Source: Bolinopsis microptera
Taxonomy: Eukaryota > Ctenophora > Tentaculata > Lobata > Bolinopsidae
DNA: 64,000 bases
NCBI RefSeq assembly: GCF_026151205.1
Contig: NC_087078.1
Coordinates: forward strand, 4,851,675 to 4,915,674
Reading direction: 5' to 3'
Made by a program: the position numbers and the translations under genes
The notes under the pieces: model-generated
What the model saw: the letters and a program-made list of their open reading frames with translations, nothing else
Told to the model about the DNA's origin: nothing
Databases searched by the model: none
Part shown: piece after piece, positions 33,458-46,500 of the stretch
How the letters are laid out: each line of letters begins with the position of its first letter
Position numbering within the stretch: the first letter of the stretch is position 1

Positions 33458-35388
33458 CCTACCTGGGTTAGTTCATTTATCTTATTCGCCTAAAAGTGCC
33501 AACATATTAATATTTATTTAACCCAATGAAAAGGCTGCATCAAAATAATGGTAATAAGAGTAAAACTAAATACACATTAGAGTTAGACTTTTGTGAGACT
33601 GAGAAATTTAAGAATCCCCGCTATATAGGACAATAACCAATAACTAGCGTTGCTTACTCACTAAGTTCAGTCAAATTAAATTCAACCCTATTTTTTACAA
33701 AATTGGGTTGACTGAACTGTTTCCAGTATCTCCTTCTTCGAAATAAAAATAAATGATATCAATTTAAGTTAACGTTCGCAAACGCAACACGAGCGTGCTA
33801 AATCACTTTCAATCGATCTTTGAGATTTTTCTAAAAGGTTGAAATCAACTTGGATCGATGTATTTTGGGACGCTGATTCCGAATCACCCCCATGACATAG
33901 CTTTCACTATAAATCGCTCGCCTCAATTTTTTCAAGTTCTTGTGAAAACTGTTCGACTGCAAAATCATAACAACAAAAGTCACGTGATAATTTTAAGGCG
34001 AGCGAATTAGCAAAAGCCGGAAACTACACCATGAAGAGTCAAACAAAAGTGAGACCATTGATATAAACGCTACGAAAAAATGTAATCAATTAGAGCTGCT
34101 AATTTTGGATTAAAAATAGAAATCATTATTTATATTGATAATGATAGTCATTATCGTTTCTGCCTCGCTGAACAATTTAACTATTATCATGTCGGACATG
34201 ATTTGGATGGAGATTGCGTAAACGGTCATGATTTTTAAACAAAATTATGAATGATAGAAAGGCACTTTGAAACTTACAAAAATCTTGATTTTTTAGGGTA
34301 TACACAGTTGTTAAATTTGGACATTGAATGGAGAGAATTTATTTGAATGGACATTATTATTAAAGCAAATTTCTCTAGATTGTAACGAGCCTCTAAAATA
34401 ATGTCCGTCAAAATGAATTCCGTTAAGGTGCTCCAAAGTTGCCTATTAAAGCTTTTCATTTAAAATTGAAACAAGGCCTTCATGTCGACGTGTCATGTAG
34501 CTACTGCTAGCGTGCTATAATATGTGGTTACATTTACATAATACCAAATTAATTTAATAGATTTTTAGTGATTTAATTAGTTTACGACGTTCAAAAATGT
34601 GAAAGTTGTACAGTCAAAATAACTTATAAAAGAACAAAATAAAAAAAGTAAAAGTTGAAAAACAAAGGGCGATTTTATAGCATCTTGTAAGAGTTGCTGT
34701 GAAACACACACACCTTGTAAACCTTGTACACCCACGTCGCCCAGGCAATGTTGAGATATATTTCCTGCTGCCTTTTCAATTTTATACTCGAATGCCTTTT
34801 TGGCGGGAAACTTACTTGGTTGACATATTTCATAGCATTCGGTATACTCGCCATATCCTTTTTTGCAATTGGTAAAAAGCATACGGTTGATGGGACAACA
34901 AAATAAGATGGCGCTATGAAGGGAAAATGAAATATTTCTTAAAGAAAAATGACATAATCATGACTGCATAACGATATATATATATCTATTAGTTGGTTAT
35001 AATGAATTGGTTTTTTAAGCCAATGAAATTAAATTACGTAAGCATGAGCACTGAGCAGAAGAGTACTGCACAAGGCACCAGCTCTTGTGTACAATGTACA
35101 AAGGAGTGCACGTATTTATAAAGCTTATTTATTACATGCTCCTGTTATGTAAGTATATGTAGCAGGGACAGTGGACACGACACATTGCCTACTGGTGCAT
35201 ACATCCTGTTTCTATTATTATCGACTAATTTTGATACCCATTTTTTGTACATTGAAACGTAGTAGATTAGCCATTAGGTCAATCTAACAACTATAATACA
35301 ACATCGATTAAAGGGCACGGATCCAACCATTATAATAGAATATTGGTAACTTTGTCAAACACAAAACACGATACCTATTTTCTACAGT
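33458..35388. other. Upstream flank of the transporter
   Basis: No exon was recognised. It includes a degenerate family A repeat (33690-34020) with an inverted TCGCTCGCCT pair, and fragments of repeat family B (34320-34445; aatgtccgt motifs also at 26740-26900 and 40905-40980). Confidence 0.45.
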
Positions 35389-35394
35389 GAGGTG

Positions 35395-36482
35395 TATGGC
35401 GGCCGAGATGGCTCACCAAAATTTTCACTGAAAATTTTGAATTAAAAAATTAATTATACAATTAATCGCAAAATAAAAACGATTTTGAATTTGATTCGTA
35501 AAATGATTTTAAAATTTAAATAAAAAACGATTTTCATTTTGAAATTGAAAACGATTCTCATTTTTAAAACGATTTTGAGTTTGATTTTGAAAACGATATT
35601 GATTTTGATTTTGATTTTGATTTTGATTTTGATTTTGAAAACGATATTGGTTTTGATTTTAAAAACGATATTGATTTTGATTTTAAAAACGATATTGATT
35701 TTGATTTTGAAAACGATATAATTGATTTTGATTTCTAAAACGATATTGATTTTGATTTTGAAAACCATTTTGATTTTGATTTTGAAAACCATTTTGATTT
35801 TGATTTTGAAAACCATTTTGATTTTGAATTTTTTTTTTTTTTTTTTTTTTCGGTGGCGGCCGAGATGGCTCAGCTAGCTAATTAGCCGTATGGGCGTGGC
35901 CCCTGTGAGTGGCCTGAGTGGGTTGGGAGGTCGAAACTTGATTTTTCTGATGGTTTGGGACAGGTACTAACTATTTAAACCCCTAAACCTGTTCCAAATA
36001 CCCCGGAACATAAATCCCATACGGCTAATTAGCTAGCCGTATGGTGGCTGAGCCATCTCGGCCGCCACCAAAAAAAAAAAAAACATTTTCAAAATCAAAA
36101 TGGTTTTCAAAATCAAAATCAAAATGGTTTTCAAAATCAAAATCAATATCGTTTTAGAAATCAAAATCAATATCGTTTTCAAAATCAAAATCAATATCGT
36201 TTTTAAAATCAAAATCAATATCGTTTATAAAATCAAAACCAATATCGTTTTCAAAATCAAAATCAAAATCAAAATCAATATCGTTTTCAAAATCAAACTC
36301 AAAATCGTTTTAAAAATGAGAATCGTTTTCAATTTCAATATGAAAATCGTTTTTTATTTAAATTTTAAAATCATTTTACAAATCAAATTCAAAATCGTTT
36401 TTATTTTGCGATTAATTGTATAATTAATTTTTTTATTCAAAATTTTCAGTGAAAATTTTGGTGAGCCATCTCGGCCGCCATA
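35395..36482. mobile_element. Foldback element, 1088 bp, internally repetitive
   Basis: Outer ends TATGGCGGCCGAGATGGCTC and its inverse are flanked by GAGGTG at 35389-35394 and 36483-36488. The arms consist of ttttgattttgaaaacgatatt-type repeats. A second, inner copy of the same terminal sequence (35852 onward and about 36040-36065) surrounds an inverted gctagctaattagccgtatg core and a roughly 110-bp centre. Frames such as (FKIKIN)n are repeat artefacts. Confidence 0.85.
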
Positions 36483-37162
36483 GAGGTGTCCTTAAAACCA
36501 TTTAAACTAATTATCTGATGGTTCGTTATCATAGCCCTAAAATATTTTGTTTCGAATGGTTAGCTAGGTAATAGTTACGTGCACTTTGTTATTGGGAAAT
36601 GAAGCTCATTCTGTCACATTATATGTGAACGATGGATTTATTTTATTCGCATTTTTAGACAACTTTTTGTACCAAATGTATAAAATTAAAAATTGGCGGG
36701 AAAAATTCTGTGCCAACTCATGGCGCTTATTACATAGACTAATATTCAGGTGGGTAAAAATCATGTTAAAATTAAGTTAGAAGTCTGAAATTTTGCAGGG
36801 CATCTAGACGTTGACCAAATCGAATGGAAAATTTTCAGGAGTATGGGGAAGAGGGTTTTCTGAAACCCCTGTTCAAAGACAGATTGTAGTAATATATTTT
36901 ACAACAACCCATAATTGGGTATAAGTGGACCGTTACCAGTGTCTGTGAGTGTCTCCTTTTCCCAAACAAAAGGAAATGATATCAATTCGAATAACCGTTC
37001 TCAAATGCAAAATTTTACCGAGAATGAAATCAGTCGCTCGCGTTTCCCATTCATTCACGGCTTACGAATTATAATAAGTTCAGGTTTTATTACATCAATT
37101 ACACTCTCTAGAAATGTTTTAGGGTTGCTTTCGGCCGATATACCTAGTAGTAGTACTCAAGG

Positions 37163-37330
37163 GTCGACCGGGATCCCGGCCTAATCCCGGTCCCGGTCAA
37201 AATCCGGAATTTTTGCCGGGACCAAACCGGGATTTTTCCAAATTTTTGCATATTTTTACTAATTATTGTTAAAATTAAATTATTGTGTTGGTGTGTCAGA
37301 GTTAATTAGTGTTTGTTTGGGGTGAGATGA
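37163..37330. repeat. GC-rich CCCGGTCCCGG interspersed repeat, copy 3
   Basis: It starts gaccgggatcccggccta and ends in tgtcagagttaattagtg, matching 10150-10310 in order and orientation. Confidence 0.5.
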
Positions 37331-37409
37331 TAAATTAACCGTAACGTATTCTACCCTACACAATGTCCTCGTCATCCGAGTTATCTGTGAACTATTTTTT
37401 CTTTTTTTG

Positions 37410-37795
37410 TGTGGATAGGCTGGGCCTGGGTGGCCCACGAGAGGATCGCATGTGGATGCTTTGCCTACCACATGCGATCCTCCTATGAGAGGATGCCGGT
37501 GGAATCAGAATGTGTAATGTAGGATGATGGTAAGTATTGTAAGATGTGTCATAAATGATCGCTTAAGTGGTAGCTGGATGCGGAAGAGAGAGGTGAACTA
37601 AGACAACGTGTGAGTAGTCGCTATGTTATTATGTTATACCAGTCTAGTCCAGCTCCTCTGGCACAATTAAGCGTTTAGTGTGCAGTTTACAATGTTTACG
37701 ATAGTGGAGATGTGTTGGTTGTCGAATATGTCATTGACGGATAGGTTATAGTTATAGTTCCTGAAATATTGCCCTCTTATTTGGGCAATATAAGC
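37410..37795 (-). mobile_element. 5'-truncated LINE 3' end (same family as 62095-64000)
   Basis: It shares the ordered segments ggctgggcctgg, gacaacgtgtgagtagt, ccagctcctctggcacaatt and ttgccctcttatttgggcaa with 62100-62465. It starts at the same 3' boundary and breaks off at about 37795, as expected of truncated LINE copies. Confidence 0.8.
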
Positions 37796-38800
37796 CGGGA
37801 TCTGTCAACTTTATCTCGCTGTCTTCTTCATCAGACTCTGTTACCATACTTTCGTCAGAGTCGTCGTTAGTCATGCTAAATGAATATATTGGGGCCATCA
37901 TGAACTCATTCCATACAACAGAGAAATCCTCCTAAAAAGAAGTCCTAGTGATCACTTCCCGTCTCCTACTCATCCTCATTAACTCATCTCCAATTTCCAT
38001 GACTTGTTTCCTTTTTATTGGCATTCCAAGAACACATTGCACAGCCTCCATTTTTTACTCGTATTTAAATTGTTATATTTGATTTTGTTTCTCTTTCGTG
38101 AAATTGTAACGCGGTTAATTTTGAAGATTTTACTTTTTATAGCTTTAACTCGATGTTTTAGAGTTCTGGTCATCTTTATGATCAATTGATGTATTACCAA
38201 GACGAGTTCGTTAGTGTTCTCCTTTGTCATTTCGTGTTTAATTCCTGTTTAATTCCTGCGCATTCATCAAAAATCTCAAACAGCCATAACATCAGCGAGA
38301 TTACGTTTGATTTAGCTCATATTTTCATACCAAATAGAAAACGATGTGATCTTATTACTGACAAAATATGAAAATAAATACGTTATTGGCCTAAGATCGT
38401 TATAGACTGTCAAAAAATCGCGCATTGGTATAGCACGTGACTAATAAGGTCCTGTTTATATTTTTAAACATATTCTTGATCCTTACACATCATACTATTG
38501 TGTCCAATTGATGGTAAGGTCTCCAAACTCATAGCAGAAAACACGTATTTTTGCCCGTATAAGAGCCTCTACTAAGGTTCAATCTCAACACCACAATCAA
38601 AATACGATCACACCACTGTACAATCTCAACTGATCTCGAATGTGTGTCCACTACTTACGGTATTTAACGGAGCAGTATATAATAATTAATAATACTGGAG
38701 TCAAACCATGATTTACCGTGAGGTTATTTAAGCATTTCCTACCTTAACCGAGTAACATTCTCCAACGTGTTACATTCATCAACAGGATGGCATCAAAAGT
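37796..38800. other. Spacer with a short acidic frame of unknown origin
   Basis: On the minus strand about 37947-37794 reads as VWNEFMMAPIYSFSM followed by an Asp/Glu/Ser-rich stretch, after a possible tttttag acceptor. I do not recognise it, and it may be a transposon piece. The rest shows nothing. Confidence 0.3.
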
Positions 38801-38806
38801 TACCCC

Positions 38807-39114
38807 CAGTTCCATAGCCGGATATTATGCCAAATTATTAGACGGAGATCGTCTACTGATATTTCTCCGGATATTTCTCCGGTTTGCAGTTCCACGACCT
38901 TATCCGGAGACCATCTACGGTAATTTTGTTGATTCTCACAGGAGGAGCAAAGTGCAAAGAAACTGCCAAAAACTGCTACAATCTCCGAGAAATTCCCGGA
39001 GAGCTTCATCTCCGTCTAATACAGTAGACGGAGCCGGAGAATCATCTCCGGAGATGATCTACGGGAAATGGACCTCCGTCTAATAATTTGGCATAATATC
39101 CGGCCATGGAACTG
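38807..39114. mobile_element. MITE, 308 bp
   Basis: CAGTTCCATAGCCGGATATT plus about 20 more bases is inverted at the right end (ccggccatggaactg). The interior carries repeated TCTCCGG motifs. No clear target duplication was seen. Confidence 0.78.
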
Positions 39115-39940
39115 TGTGTAGCCCGTATATCTACGATATATATAACATCAAGCTATTTTCCCTCTCTCCGGTTTTCTTGGTAAATGGAAGTTTGTATGTA
39201 TCAGATAATATGTAAAACTTTACCTCATCTAGGTCGATTGTTCTGCGTGAATACTGATACTCCTTCTCGATAATAACGGCATACATACTAAGTACTAAAA
39301 TAGATATACCTCGGCAATAAGGCATTCTTCTCTATTGTGGTAGAAATATGATTCCCCAATTTCTCCTCCGGAACCTTAACCAAGCCATATTCAAACACTT
39401 CGTATTAGATATCATTGATGGACCCGCTTTAGATATAAAATTAAGTATTTTTAATTGGTACTTTAGTAGATCAACGTAGAATTCACAGCTAAAAACTTAG
39501 ATTGTAACTATATGTGGACAAGAAAAACAATCATTCTAAAGAAATCAGAATAAGATAAATCAATTCATTACTTTTCGAGCTGCAAGCTGAAAACACTAAC
39601 AATACTAGTAGGATTACACAGGATTACACAGGATTAAAATTAAATTATAGATCCATTATCATGGACCGTCATAATTGTTTACAGAAGTTAATGAAAACAA
39701 TCATCTTTGCTTGAAGTCAGGGCCAGGGTTATCCTTAAGTCTTAATTATGACTAATTCGCGAAGTTCTCACCAAATTGATAGTAAAATTGTTTAAGTTTC
39801 GTGTATTTGAATTACGCTGACGCATATCTTCGGTGAAGCTATTTCGCTCTTCGGAGCAGCGAAGGAAATAAGTGCACACACAGTTGACAGTATAGGAGCG
39901 CCTTTCTTGAAATTGAATATACTGTGGAGTGTTTGGTTGA
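39115..39940. other. Spacer
   Basis: No gene or repeat structure was recognised beyond a short aggattacac duplication near 39610. Confidence 0.4.
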
Positions 39941-39943
39941 ATA

Positions 39944-40741
39944 TCAATTATCAAGTGAGCGGTGGCAGTGAATATGGAGGCTCTGGTGATTTTGAGGAAT
40001 TACAGTTGAGTAAGGAGACAAAATTTCCATGAGATGATCTTTGAGATTTGTTTCATTGATATTGCTGGAGTCGGTGATTTCATTGCTTATTTCAATGATT
40101 GGCATTTGAGAAAGATTTTTGACTAATTTCGATCTCTGTTTTGAATACAAGTCACATATGTAAAGAACATGCGACTCGTCTTCGATGGTCTCAACGCCCA
40201 TACTTGATTGGCACCAACCACATAGTCTTTGCTCACGGGGTGTGTTGGAGTATCTGCCTCTTTCAATATGGAGATCATGGGCGCTGATTCTAAGTTTTGT
40301 GGTGCTGTAACGACGAGAAAAGCCTTTGCATAAGTATAAGTAGGGCTCTCGGTTGAAGGTGTGTTTGATTGAGTGATAGAATGAGAGTTTAGAAGAAGTA
40401 GATTTTTGATATTGCCAACATTTTTTGAATTGATTGGTTAGAGCTTCGATGATTTTAGGAATTCTATACTTTTTGCTGCATAGTGGTTTGATGGATTGAC
40501 TAAATTTTGACTGATTTATGAGGGAGTCTTTTAATAATTTGTGATCACTTACAGGGTTGGGCGCGGCTTTGTTAGCTGCATTTGTATTGAGAATTCGGTG
40601 CGCAGTTACGTGATCTAGTTTGTAAATTTCATCTAGTTCAAGGAGTGGTTTTATGTATCGATACCAAGGTAAGTTTAGTGATTTTTGTTCTTTTACGGCT
40701 AGTAGGAACCCCTCTAACCCTAAAGTGGTGTCAAGACTCAA
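39944..40741 (-). pseudogene. LINE reverse-transcriptase C-terminal region
   Basis: A 265-aa frame without the RT catalytic core. Typical C-terminal non-LTR features appear in order: KLSFYHSIKHTFNREPYL, KLRISAHDLHIERGRYSN, RLCGWCQSSMG and a Cys/His end EDESHVLYICDLY. This matches the KL.fY..iK...ey, LR.SaH.L.iE.GRy, R.C..C, EdE.H.l..C series. The upstream part is lost, so it is a 5'-truncated relic. The 40690-40805 end recurs at 16336-16450. Confidence 0.72.
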
Positions 40742-40989
40742 GAGACTAAAATAACTATTACTAATTCAATTCGCGTTTTTGACACCACTTGGGGTCCAAA
40801 TTTTGGGCCTAATCGAGTTATAAGTTTTGAACAGAAAAAGTCAAATAAACTACTTCAAATTCTTAATTGAAGTATTATATACCTTATCGGCCTTTCAACG
40901 GACGGAATTTATTTGAACGGACATTAAGATGAACGCTAGGACCTCCAGCGTTCAATTAATGTCCGTTCAATATTTAAAAAATATGGGTC

Positions 40990-42238
40990 GAACAATTCAT
41001 CCTTGAAAACCACGAATATAGATATCGCGTATTTTGTATACACTTGTCTGCATTGCTTTGAAAATACAGCCATAGAGGGGGGGGGGGCAAAGTCAATTTA
41101 CATACGTTGGGTCTTATTATACCATTGACGGACCAGAGGCAAGTGCTACGAAGTAGTACGTGCCAGGTTTGTCCAGGACTTGTTGCTTTGCAGATGACAT
41201 ACTGTACCTATTCATTCGAGAATTCTGTCGCTAAAATTTGAAAATTTGGTTTTTCGGGGCCACACCCAATCAACATTGATTTGCTTATACTCGTGTTTAC
41301 AAAAATGCTAGAAAATTTATTGTCATATATTGCAATAGGTGATTAAATCCGGAATTTTATTTTGAAAAGATGGCGCCAAAATGACGAAGTTATTAAGCAA
41401 TTTGTTTATTTCAGTAGCAATATTGATTGAGTGCTACGACACTGTAATTGGGCTCTACTACCTGATCACACATAATGAATATCTTATGCTTATTATCTCG
41501 ATCATCTGAGAAGCTAGAACGATAATTTTTCAGGGCAACAGCCATTTGAATAGCAAATTCAATACAATTTGGCTCCATCCGAATATTCATTATTCAAACT
41601 ATCAAATGAATGCGAAACATTAAATGAGCGGTGATTGTAAATGTAAGTCATTCCAAGAAGAATTGTTTCAATCGGGCACTCAGTCACTGAGCTATAAAGG
41701 GCAAAGGCCATGAACGTACGTAAACTGACTTTGACCCCCCCCCCCCCCCCCCCCCCCTGTATTTACAACAAATTAAGTTGTATACTAACTGAAATAATCA
41801 TTATATCATTAGAAACGATTTCTACAAAAGTTTACAATAATCATTATTTGATGAAAGCCATAAGTTCTCAAAAAAACTAGCAAGTAAAAAAATCCTGCCT
41901 ATAAAATGACAATATAGTTTTTGTTGTTATAATCAACATACCATTATCAACATACCATTATCGAGCGTTCAACAAATACCGAAATAGAATAGAAGGCGAA
42001 TCAAATTACACGATTACTGAATCATTACAAAAAATAGTTTAATGCAGAATAGGGTATTTCATTCAAAATATATTGATAAGTACATACTATCAATATATTG
42101 AAAAAAAAATAGAAATCCCAGAAGTTAAATTGCAGTGTTCATAATCCAAAATTCTCATGCTTCTCTAAAATATTTGCCCGCAAGGAGTCCTCATCAGTTG
42201 GTCATTCTAGAGTATCTGATTTGTTTCGTCTACCCCCA
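40990..42238. other. Spacer with C tract
   Basis: No gene was recognised. A 23-bp poly-C run lies at 41735-41757 and a short poly-G near 41080. Confidence 0.45.
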
Positions 42239-42344
42239 AGTTGGTGCTTTATTTGTTTTAAACTGGATGTGTTTCCCCAAGTTGGAGCTTGAATTCTTTG
42301 GACTGGATGTGTTTCCCCTAGTTGGTGCTTGAATTCTTTGGACT

Positions 42345-42493
42345 CAGGGACAAAAGGATTTCGCGATTATTTTGGCCAAAAATCGCGATACCGCGAATTA
42401 CATTTCGCGGTATATTAAACTATACATAAAATTTGTCGCAAATAATGGGAAAAATCGCGATTCCGTACATGCCGCGATTTCCTTTTGTCCCTG
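42345..42493. mobile_element. hAT-type MITE, 149 bp, with 8-bp target duplication
   Basis: CAGGGACAAAAGGATTTCGCG-type ends are inverted at 42474-42493 (..TTCCTTTTGTCCCTG). TTTGGACT flanks both sides (42337-42344, 42494-42501). The interior is cgcgat-rich. Related end sequences occur near 62710 and 63460. Confidence 0.9.
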
Positions 42494-42782
42494 TTTGGAC
42501 TGGATGTGTTTCCCCTAGCTGGTGCTTCAATTCTTTGGACTGGAGGTGTTTCCCATAGTTGGTGCTTCAATTCTTTGGACTGGAGGTGTTTCCCATAGTT
42601 GGTGCTTTAATTCTTTGGACTGGATGTGTTTCCCCGAGTTGGTGCTTCAATTCTTTGGACTGGATGTGTTTCCCCAAGTTGGTGCTCCAATTCTTTGGAC
42701 TGGATGTGTTTCCCCAACTAGACTGTTACTAGAATATTGCTTGGAAAGCCTTGCAGAGTCTAGATGCTTTCTGAAAATTTGA

Positions 42783-43235
42783 CATGTCTAGGAAGATCAA
42801 GACCAAGATTTTTATAGAGCCGCAGTAGAACACGTTCTTCTGTATGGCGCCTAGAAACGTGGAATCTTAAGAAGGCTGAAACTAGTCGAGCACTAGATGG
42901 TATCCATACAAGTTTGCTACGAAGGGTCTTTGGCATCAATTGTGGAAATCACACCCACCTAACTTGGTTCTTCACAGGATTATTCCACTTCATTTTGTAG
43001 GACATGTCTACCGTTTACACTTTTACAGGACCAACCTGCTCAGCAACTCCTTTTCTGGCAACCATCCTATGGCCATCAGTATCAAGGACGACCTCACAAT
43101 ACCTTTCAGGACGTCCTACAAGAAGATATTGTATTGGAACCTGATAAGCTACGTTTGCTCATGAGAGAGATAAATGGAGAGAAACGCTGTCACGAAATAG
43201 GTTCCAGACTTCATCTGGATCGACTTAGGCAGGTA
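42783..43235 (+). pseudogene. RTE/craft-like LINE RT C-terminal fragment
   Basis: In successive frames: AAVEHVLLYGA, then ETWNLKKAETSRALDGIHTS and LLRRVFGINCGNHTHL, then HFVGHVYR, then EPDKLRLLM and KWRETLSR. This is the W.l......ldg...rllR, GH.yR, dt...d.l..lM.dR..Wr series of RTE-type C-termini, broken by at least three frameshifts or stops. It lies inside the minisatellite. Confidence 0.75.
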
Positions 43236-43558
43236 TGTCATGCTTTATTTGTTTAGAAGCTTAGAACTGGATGTCTTTACTTTAGTTGGTGCTCTATTTG
43301 TTTCCAACTGGATGTCTTTCCCCTAGTTGATGCTTTGTTTGTTTTTAGATTTGAACTGGATGTCTTTCCCCTAGTTTGTGCTTAATTTGTTTTAAACCAG
43401 ATGCCCTTTGTTTCTGTTGATAAGTTTTGAACTGGACGTCTTGCCTTTTAAATGGTGCCGTATCTGTTTTAAACTGGATGTATGGCGTCTTTTTTTAGTG
43501 CCTCGAATGTTTTCAGCTGGATGTTTTGTTTCTTGTTTGTGGCCGCACTGCGGGGTTT

Positions 43559-46500
43559 CTACAGCATTTCTTGAAGCTCCATCCCATCTTGTGGTCTTTG
43601 ATTATTTCGGAAATATCTGACGACCCTTGAGTTGTAGATCAGTGTTCCAGTGCGAGTGAACACAGATAATGTGGGTCCTAATATGGTGTCGTTCTTGTCG
43701 TAAATCAGAGGGTTTATGACTGAGTTTATGGGGAGGACGATCATTGCAAAGAACAAGTACCAGTCAGTTGCATCAATAAACTTGACGTTGTGAAGATAAC
43801 ACACGATGATAAATGGCACCCAGCAGGAGAAGTCAGTTCCGATCATCAGAGTTATCCGGCGTTGTATCTTCTTGTTTTTCCGGAGAGTCTCAGGGTTTTG
43901 GGTTTGGTGTGAGTCCACGGCAGATTTCCAAGTTTGTAGTGTAATCAGAATATATGATACACCGATCACCACAAAGCAGAAGAAGTTTATTGCTAGCACG
44001 ATCCACAACATCAAGTTTCCTTGAAAATCTATGGCGTCAACAACATTAAATGCTGTTTCAGCAGTTTGTCTACTTCTTCTAGCATCATCATTGCGCACGA
44101 AGAATTTGAATAGACATGCACCGTCATTGCCGTAGAAGTGTACGTTATCCCAGCTAAGAGTGCTGTGCTTTGCGGTGAACATTTTGGCCACACCCTCCCT
44201 AATATCATGCCAAGTCGTGTCGAGAGATAAGTCGGATGTCTTGTTGTATGAACTAAGAACCTTGACGTGCTTTTCTTTATTCGGGAAACCAATAAAGATT
44301 CTGTTTTCCGGATTGTAGTGTATGCCTTGTACGAAGAAATCTTCCAATGAAGGGACCAAAGGAGCCAAAGCTATAGAAGCAGAGCAAGCAATAACGGTTG
44401 TCAGTGTTGCAACTATTATAGCTATCCATCTCTTGTTGACACGAGAAGGAGCTGTCATATCTGAGCAGGATATTCCTATCACTCTGGTGAGACTTAGGGT
44501 CGTCATGGAGAACAGAGAGAGCTGTGTTCCTATGGTTCCTATTACTCCTAACAGTGCACACGGTGTTCCGGATAGCCATTCAGCCTGCTTCTCACAGTAA
44601 TCTGGTCCGAAAACGAGGCTGTCATAGATGGAAATAGTGACAAGGTAAACCCCATTGAGCAAGTCTCCAAGACAAATTAAACCCAATAGCAACTTTGTCA
44701 AAAGCATTACCCCTGTCTTTGCACCGTTAACAGATACAGCTATCTGAACCATGATTATTAAGTTGAACAGGACAGCCATCAGCCCAAATAGCCAACACGC
44801 TCCCTTCAAAAACCAATGGTCTAACATCTGTTTACCGCATTTATCGTTACACTCATCCGATAAGCTGTAGCAATCAAACATACCATCACATTGCTGATCT
44901 AGAGAAATGAGATGATTCTTTTCATTTCTACATTGAATATGGTTCTTGCAGTTTTGCTCATCAGACATATCGCCACAGTCGTTGGTGAGATCACAAACTT
45001 TACTGTAATCTACACAACGTGAGTTATTGCATTGAAAATAGTTGTTCTGGTATCCGGCCTGTGAATCTGATTTTGTAACAAATGTGAGATACTTATTGTT
45101 TGCAAGAGAGTATATGCGGTCTGGATACTGTCCAGGACAGGCATCGTGCTTGATAGAAGTGTCTGGAAGGGGACAGTTGGAGTTTACACAGCGGTCCATG
45201 CAGCTGAGGTAGACGTAGAACTCCCCGAACATCTTTGTACAGTCAACTTTCGTTATGGGTATTTTTAGATGCTTTGTTACACCAAAGATTTTGATTTCTC
45301 CTGTAGACCCCATGAATGTTGTTTTTTCACAGTCATCTTCATTTTGCGTGGTAATACTACAGAGATCAGCGGTGTTATTTTCAACAGTTAGTGTTCTTTG
45401 TATGACTGGGAAATCTCTAGCAATTCTGCAAACATTGTTCTCAGTATCGTCGCCACAAGATTCCACCCCATCACATAGAACGTTACTATCGAGTCTCACA
45501 AAAGTTTGTTTTTCAGTTATACTCGGACAAAGAAACACGTCTTCACAAGAGTCGTCGCTCGCAACCACCCTCCGAGTGACCGGGCTTTCTTCATCACATA
45601 GTTTCCATCCTTTATCACGTTCGTCTTCCTTATCCAGACAGTCATTAATGCCATCCCTCAGCCATGAAAAAGGAATTTTCATTTTCTGGCCAGGAATACC
45701 AAATCTCCTTTCGCACACTAACACCGTAGGATCTGTGACTAAATCGCAATCATCATTAAGTTCATCACTTTTGTCCTTGCAGTCTTCTACACCATCACAC
45801 ATCCGGTGACGATGAATAATACAATTTTTTGAACTTTGAGTACAACGATTTTCCAAATCTTGATCACAAAGAGAATTATATCTTCTCGGGACTGTCTTGA
45901 AAATGGGACTGAGACAGACCATGCTCTTTGATATACTAGTCAGAGTGCGATTATCATTAACATCACACCAACCTCCGATCCGTGAGCTGTCCAAACAGTT
46001 TGTTTGGTCCATGAAATCCAGGCAGTAAGGGAAAACATTCTTGGGTATGTCAAAAACGGCACATCTGGTATGGTCCATGATGGGGACCTCTTTGTCATCG
46101 TTTAGATAATTGCTGCTATAGAAATGAGTACATGAATCTTTTTCCGTTAAATTCTTACATCCTTTCTCATCCTCCTCTTTCAAGCAACCTATCTTTCCAT
46201 TGCAAATCCAATGTACTGGAACATATTTGTCCTCTGCACACTGAACTCCATAGGTAAGGCCATTGCATACAGCCTCATCATAACAGGTATCTACTATGTC
46301 ACATTTTCCATCACACGTGATGGTGTCTTCTTTCACTACTACTTCTTGTACTACATGATCTGGGTTTCCACATTTCCTACCGCTTTTGTATTTCATGTAA
46401 TTCGCCCCTCTTTGAGAATCCAAGCAGAAGTATCCACCACAGAGAACAGAACTGTTTGTGATGACGGTTCTGAATCCGCAAGCTTGATAGACGTTAGGGT

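Larger units (their letters stand above)
42240..43530. repeat. About 40-bp minisatellite (interrupted), downstream of the 7TM receptor
   Basis: Copies of ggactggatgtgtttcccc and agttggtgcttgaattcttt run from 42240 to 42720. Longer, more diverged copies (aactggatgtctttcccctag) run from 43255 to 43530. The halves are split by a LINE fragment and contain a hAT MITE. The right half ends within 30 bp of the receptor stop codon. Confidence 0.88.

Noticed and set aside
35454-36423. Lys/Ile-rich open frames on both strands
   Set aside because: Produced by the tandem arms of the foldback element; the same repeat reads open in several frames.
45255-45809. A 184-aa plus-strand frame
   Set aside because: Antisense to the LDLa region of the receptor; a shadow of Cys/Ser-rich coding.
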